Shown here one piece after another: positions 60,871 through 64,000 of a stretch of DNA of 64,000 nucleotides. The stretch is from positions 1 through 64,000 of the forward strand of contig CAJUOS010000004.1 in NCBI GenBank assembly GCA_910588075.1, in the 5' to 3' direction. Source of the DNA: an uncultured Erysipelotrichaceae bacterium. GTDB taxonomy: Bacteria; Bacillota_I; Bacilli_A; Erysipelotrichales; Coprobacillaceae. The stretch's first letter is position 1. Each line of letters begins with the position of its first letter. The notes under the pieces were generated by a model. That model was not told the DNA's origin. It saw only the letters and a program-made list of their open reading frames with translations, and made no database searches. The position numbers were made by a program, and so were the translations under genes.

Positions 60871-62184
60871 TTAATCAATAAATTCATTATAAATAGCTTT
60901 AACAGCTTGATTGAAATAACAATTACGTACACCAATAATAATATTTAACTCACTTGATCCTTGATCTATCATTTTTATATTAATATTTTTTTGTGCCAGT
61001 GCATTAAATATTCTAGCTGCTGTTCCACGACTAGCTTTCATACCACGACCAACAACAGCAATAAGCGCTAAATCTGATTCTAAAACAATAGAATCTGGTT
61101 GTACTGCACGATGAATACCTGCAAGAATATCTTGTTCTTTATCAATAAACTCATCTGTATTGACAATAACTGTCATAGTATCAATACCTGAAGGTATATG
61201 TTCAAATGATAATTGATGATCTTCAAAGACTTGTAAAACTCTACGTCCAAAACCAATTTCAGAGTTCATCATATCCTTTTCAATCATAACAGTTGCAAAA
61301 CCTTTTTTCCCTGCAATTCCTGTAATAACATGAGCTGGTTTATGACATGTACTTTCAACAATAAGTGTTCCTGGATCTGTTGGACTATTAGTATTCTTAA
61401 TATTAATAGGAATACCTTCTTTACGTACTGGGAAAACTGAATTTTCATGTAAAACAGAAGCCCCCATATAAGATAATTCTCGTAATTCTTTATATGTAAT
61501 TGTTTGAATAACTGCTGGATTTTTAATAATTCTTGGATCTGCAATCAAAAAACCTGAAACATCAGTCCAATTTTCATATAAATCAACTTTACCATTTTTA
61601 GCAACAATTGAACCTGTAACATCAGAACCACCTCTTGAAAATGCTTTAATTGTTTGTGTTCCATCATTTAATGATCCATAAAATCCAGGTATAACTGCAT
61701 ATTCTACATTTGCTAGTTTTTCTGATAAAATAGGGTCAGTCATTTCAATATCATAATTACCATGTTCATCAATAAAAATAACATCTTTTGCATCAATAAA
61801 CTCAAATCCTAAATAATGAGCCAACAACATTCCATTTAAGTATTCTCCACGACTTGCTGCATAATCTTCACCTAATTTTTTTTCAAAATTATCTTGAATT
61901 ATTTGAAATTCATTATCTAAAGATATATCTAATTTTAACCCATCAATAATATCTTGATATCTTGCTTTTATTTCTTCAAATGTAGCATGAAATTCACTTT
62001 TATTGGTAGCATTATATGCTTTATATAATAAATCAGTAACTTTTGTATCTTCTTTAAATCTTTTACCTGGTGCACTTGGTACTACAAATCTTCTTTCTTT
62101 ATCAGATTGAATAATATCATAAACTTTTTGAAATTGTGTTGCATCAGCTAAAGACGATCCCCCAAATTTAACAACTTTACTCAT
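60871..62184 (-). CDS. lysC: Aspartate kinase
   Basis: First step of the aspartate pathway to lysine, diaminopimelate, threonine and methionine. 437 residues. Kinase motifs VVKFGGSSLADATQF and FSRGGSDVTGSIVA are complete, and two ACT domains follow (about 290-437) with ALIAVVGRGMKASRGTAARIFNAL. Family signature of the single-chain AK type with no attached homoserine dehydrogenase. No lysine riboswitch is visible in the short 56-nt gap upstream. Confidence 0.95.
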   Translation of the reverse strand: MSKVVKFGGSSLADATQFQKVYDIIQSDKERRFVVPSAPGKRFKEDTKVTDLLYKAYNATNKSEFHATFEEIKARYQDIIDGLKLDISLDNEFQIIQDNFEKKLGEDYAASRGEYLNGMLLAHYLGFEFIDAKDVIFIDEHGNYDIEMTDPILSEKLANVEYAVIPGFYGSLNDGTQTIKAFSRGGSDVTGSIVAKNGKVDLYENWTDVSGFLIADPRIIKNPAVIQTITYKELRELSYMGASVLHENSVFPVRKEGIPINIKNTNSPTDPGTLIVESTCHKPAHVITGIAGKKGFATVMIEKDMMNSEIGFGRRVLQVFEDHQLSFEHIPSGIDTMTVIVNTDEFIDKEQDILAGIHRAVQPDSIVLESDLALIAVVGRGMKASRGTAARIFNALAQKNINIKMIDQGSSELNIIIGVRNCYFNQAVKAIYNEFID

Positions 62185-62240
62185 TCTTTTCCCCCACTTT
62201 CATTATGTAATAATAAGAATACATTATTCTTTTGATTTTA

Positions 62241-62543
62241 TCAACTTTTTTTAATGGATTTCATAATATTTATACAATCTTGTAAGACAATAAAACATAA
62301 TATAGGAAAAACAATAAATGATAGAGGATGAAATGAAAATGCTCCTTTAAAGTCAAAATGAAGGAGATGAATACAAGCTCTTGTCATACCACACAAAAAA
62401 CATTCAATACCAAATAATCCTTTTATTATGCAAAGAGATTGGTGATCCATAAAATAAACTGGTTGTATAATGATAAAAAGATATAAACTAATATAGAAAA
62501 ACATTCTCAAAAAAGAGAATGTTCGATACTGATATAATTTCAT
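62241..62543 (-). CDS. DUF2752 small membrane protein
   Basis: 100 residues from ATG 62543, which overlaps the stop of the TM2 gene (TGATG). Three membrane segments; the motif FLCGMTRACIHLLHFDFKGAF (CxxCGxTRA type, here with Cys-Gly-Met-Thr-Arg-Ala) and FHPLSF are DUF2752 signatures. Function unknown. Coupled with the TM2 protein, a frequent partner. Confidence 0.85.
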   Translation of the reverse strand: MKLYQYRTFSFLRMFFYISLYLFIIIQPVYFMDHQSLCIIKGLFGIECFLCGMTRACIHLLHFDFKGAFSFHPLSFIVFPILCFIVLQDCINIMKSIKKS

Positions 62544-62959
62544 CACTCTATAAAATTTCCATCTACATCTCTATCTATACTACCAACTAAAATAAGAATA
62601 CCTTCAATAAATCCCCAAAAACTTGCTACCATTGTTGTTAAACCACAACTAAAAATACCACCAAAAAATAATGATAGTTGAATAACACCTTTTGAACTAT
62701 ATCCCAAATAAAAATTATGAATACCTAAACCACCTAAAAAGATTCCTAATAATCCAGCTGTTATTTTATATTTAGGCGAAACAATTTTGACAACTTCTGG
62801 TGGTATTTGAAAACCACATGTTGGACAAATATTAGTACCTGGTTCTATTTCTGCCCCACAATTTTGACAATGTTTTTGAAGACTTTTCATTTTTGTTCCA
62901 CAATCAGAACAATACATAGCATTACTTTCTAACTTTTTTCCACAATTTTGACAATACAT
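62543..62959 (-). CDS. TM2-domain protein with double zinc ribbon
   Basis: 138 residues. Two zinc-ribbon pairs at the N terminus (YCQNCGKKL--MYCSDCGTKM and HCQNCGAEI--ICPTCGFQI) and a TM2 domain with LLGIFLGGLGIHNFYLGYSSKG and a second hydrophobic segment. Probably a membrane protein with a cytoplasmic zinc-binding head; role unknown. Forms an operon with the DUF2752 gene and perhaps the GNAT gene (2 nt upstream). Confidence 0.9.
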   Translation of the reverse strand: MYCQNCGKKLESNAMYCSDCGTKMKSLQKHCQNCGAEIEPGTNICPTCGFQIPPEVVKIVSPKYKITAGLLGIFLGGLGIHNFYLGYSSKGVIQLSLFFGGIFSCGLTTMVASFWGFIEGILILVGSIDRDVDGNFIE

Positions 62960-62961
62960 AT

Positions 62962-63498
62962 TTACTTCTCACTTTCTTTTTGACAATGACATTGATAAAC
63001 TCTATGAAACAAATCACTTTTTATATTTAAAAATTGTTCATGACTTAATAAATGAGGATAGCTCATCATATATAATTCTTCTCCATCAATATTTTTTCTA
63101 AATGATGGTTGTTTATAATGAAATGAATTCAAACACCATTGATGCCTTTGATAAAACTGTATGCGTCTATTTGTTAATTCATTCTTATTTTCTTCAACTT
63201 CTAAAACCATAAAATGATTTGGATAAATATCTTTTAATGTTTCTAAAAAAATACCTCCAATTCCTTGTCCACGTATTTTTTTATTAACTGCAAAATTTTC
63301 TAAAAATATATAATCATTAAATTCCCAAACAATAAGTGCTGCTATAATTTGTAAATCCTTTTCTTCTATATAAATTTTAAATTCATGATTATAAAATAAT
63401 TGTAAAAATGAATCAAATAAACGTAATTCACTAGGAATAAAGGACTCTTCAAATAATTGATATATTTGTTTTAATTGAGATTGTTCTGCTAATTTCAT
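62962..63498 (-). CDS. GNAT-family N-acetyltransferase
   Basis: 178 residues from ATG 63498 (AAGGTGAT upstream). Acetyl-CoA pyrophosphate loop KKIRGQGIGGIFLETL (R-x2-G-x-G/A type) and the strands ALIVWEFNDYIFLENFAV and HFMVLEVEENKNELTNRRIQFYQRHQW are typical. Substrate unknown. It lies 2 nt before the TM2 gene. Confidence 0.88.
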   Translation of the reverse strand: MKLAEQSQLKQIYQLFEESFIPSELRLFDSFLQLFYNHEFKIYIEEKDLQIIAALIVWEFNDYIFLENFAVNKKIRGQGIGGIFLETLKDIYPNHFMVLEVEENKNELTNRRIQFYQRHQWCLNSFHYKQPSFRKNIDGEELYMMSYPHLLSHEQFLNIKSDLFHRVYQCHCQKESEK

Positions 63499-63534
63499 CT
63501 TTATCACCTTGTATATTATTTTAACATAATTAAA

Positions 63535-63556
63535 AGAACATACAAGAGTATGTTCT
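63535..63556 (-). terminator. Terminator of the superoxide reductase gene
   Basis: Perfect 9-bp stem AGAACATAC (63535-63543) / GTATGTTCT (63548-63556), with TTTAATT on the minus strand. Confidence 0.8.
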
Positions 63557-63914
63557 AAAATTCTTCTTTCCATAAACCATGTAAATTACAATAACCATAT
63601 ACCTCTAATGGAATATCTCCTTCAGAAATTTCAAATGTAACAATTGGTGTATCTAAATGTGTCAATAACTTATATTGTCCACCCTGTTTTGTCTTTAAGA
63701 AAATCATTGAAATATGATGTTCAGGTGTCATTGGATGCATCACATCACCAATTTTTACTTTCACTTGATTTTTTTCTTGTGTGATAACTGGTGTATGCTT
63801 TTCACCAGCTCCTTCATGTTTTTCTACATAAACTTGTGTAAAATCATCATGATTAAATTCATCTTGATCTAATTGTATAAAGAAATGCTTATCGTTATTT
63901 TTATATAATTGCAT
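63555..63914 (-). CDS. Superoxide reductase (neelaredoxin type)
   Basis: 119-residue non-heme iron enzyme that reduces superoxide to peroxide in anaerobes. Center II ligands: His in GEKHTPVI, two His in HPMTPEHHISMIFL, and the Cys and His pair in YGYCNLHGLWKEE. The N-terminal rubredoxin-like cysteines of desulfoferrodoxin (center I) are missing, so it is the one-iron class. GGAGTGAT precedes the ATG. A single gene at the window edge. Confidence 0.92.
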   Translation of the reverse strand: MQLYKNNDKHFFIQLDQDEFNHDDFTQVYVEKHEGAGEKHTPVITQEKNQVKVKIGDVMHPMTPEHHISMIFLKTKQGGQYKLLTHLDTPIVTFEISEGDIPLEVYGYCNLHGLWKEEF

Positions 63915-64000
63915 ATTATCACTCCCATTATATTATGGAGTCCTTTGTTTATTTTATACTTCAAAATAATTAATTTTTATTTTTTTATAATATGTGCAGT

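Noticed and set aside
1..64000. CRISPR arrays, tRNA or rRNA genes, prophage
   Set aside because: No spaced direct repeats, no cloverleaf-like clusters with CCA-type ends and no phage structural genes were noticed on reading; a tRNA scan would settle the RNA genes.

Overview
The window looks like chromosomal DNA of a low-GC, AT-rich, endospore-forming Firmicute, most probably a gut member of the Erysipelotrichia (Coprobacillaceae-like; Coprobacillus, Thomasclavelia or Faecalibacillus would all fit). The reasons are conserved sporulation genes (spoIVA, spmA, spmB, a dacB-like carboxypeptidase, a spoVIF-like gene), Bacillus-like gene order (nth-dnaD-tseB-like; spoIVA-hup; cmk-der-gpsA; dacB-spmA-spmB-rluB), strong AGGAGG ribosome sites, TTGACA/TATAAT promoters and many sugar PTS genes. 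The genus is an inference. No rRNA, tRNA, CRISPR array or prophage was seen.

Region 1 (1-15.2 kb) is core genome, mostly on the minus strand: base-excision repair (nth), primosome (dnaD), wall-associated and zinc-protease membrane proteins, HU, spoIVA, two small flavodoxin-like proteins, an Lsa-like ABC-F ribosome-protection gene behind an attenuator, gpsA/der/cmk, a ferredoxin, rluB and the spore maturation block. Region 2 (15.2-19 kb) has a decayed gene, then a plus-strand operon of a lone PTS EIIB and an EIIB-like protein, followed by an RpiR regulator and a HAD phosphatase. Region 3 (19-28.7 kb) holds PAP2, FMN-binding, asparaginase-like, chromate-transporter, sirtuin and a redox operon (flavodoxin-AKR fusion, AKR, Fe-S AKR, flavodoxin), ending in a HAD pseudogene. 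Region 4 (28.7-47.1 kb) is a carbohydrate and purine island: two 6-phospho-beta-glucosidases, an RpiR regulator, adenine deaminase with a purine permease, an EIIB-like/ROK fusion protein, an orphan brxF (BREX type 3 gene), a truncated IS1182-like element, a complete cellobiose-type PTS with a LicR-type activator, an IS200 relic, LicT, an EIICB gene broken by a nonsense codon, and a glucose-type EIIA. Region 5 (47.2-64 kb) is mixed: MnmM-like methyltransferase, radical SAM protein, VanY-type carboxypeptidase, MATE and DMT exporters, cytoplasmic alpha-amylase, copA-csoR, IS3 relics with a small secreted/membrane gene pair, aspartokinase, TM2 and GNAT proteins, and a superoxide reductase.

The most interesting signals are: (a) the drug-responsive-looking attenuator before the ABC-F gene (six-codon leader ORF, a segment able to pair with either of two copies of a repeat, and an intrinsic terminator); (b) a family of proteins joining an unknown N-terminal domain to an EIIB-like domain with a conserved cysteine, in one case fused to a degenerate ROK domain; (c) an orphan brxF with its own extended -10 promoter overlapped by a catabolite-response-like site, ending against a truncated insertion sequence; and (d) an arrangement in that insertion sequence that would hide the transposase ribosome site only in read-through transcripts. 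All protein assignments come from reading motifs and gene order by eye; no database search was run.
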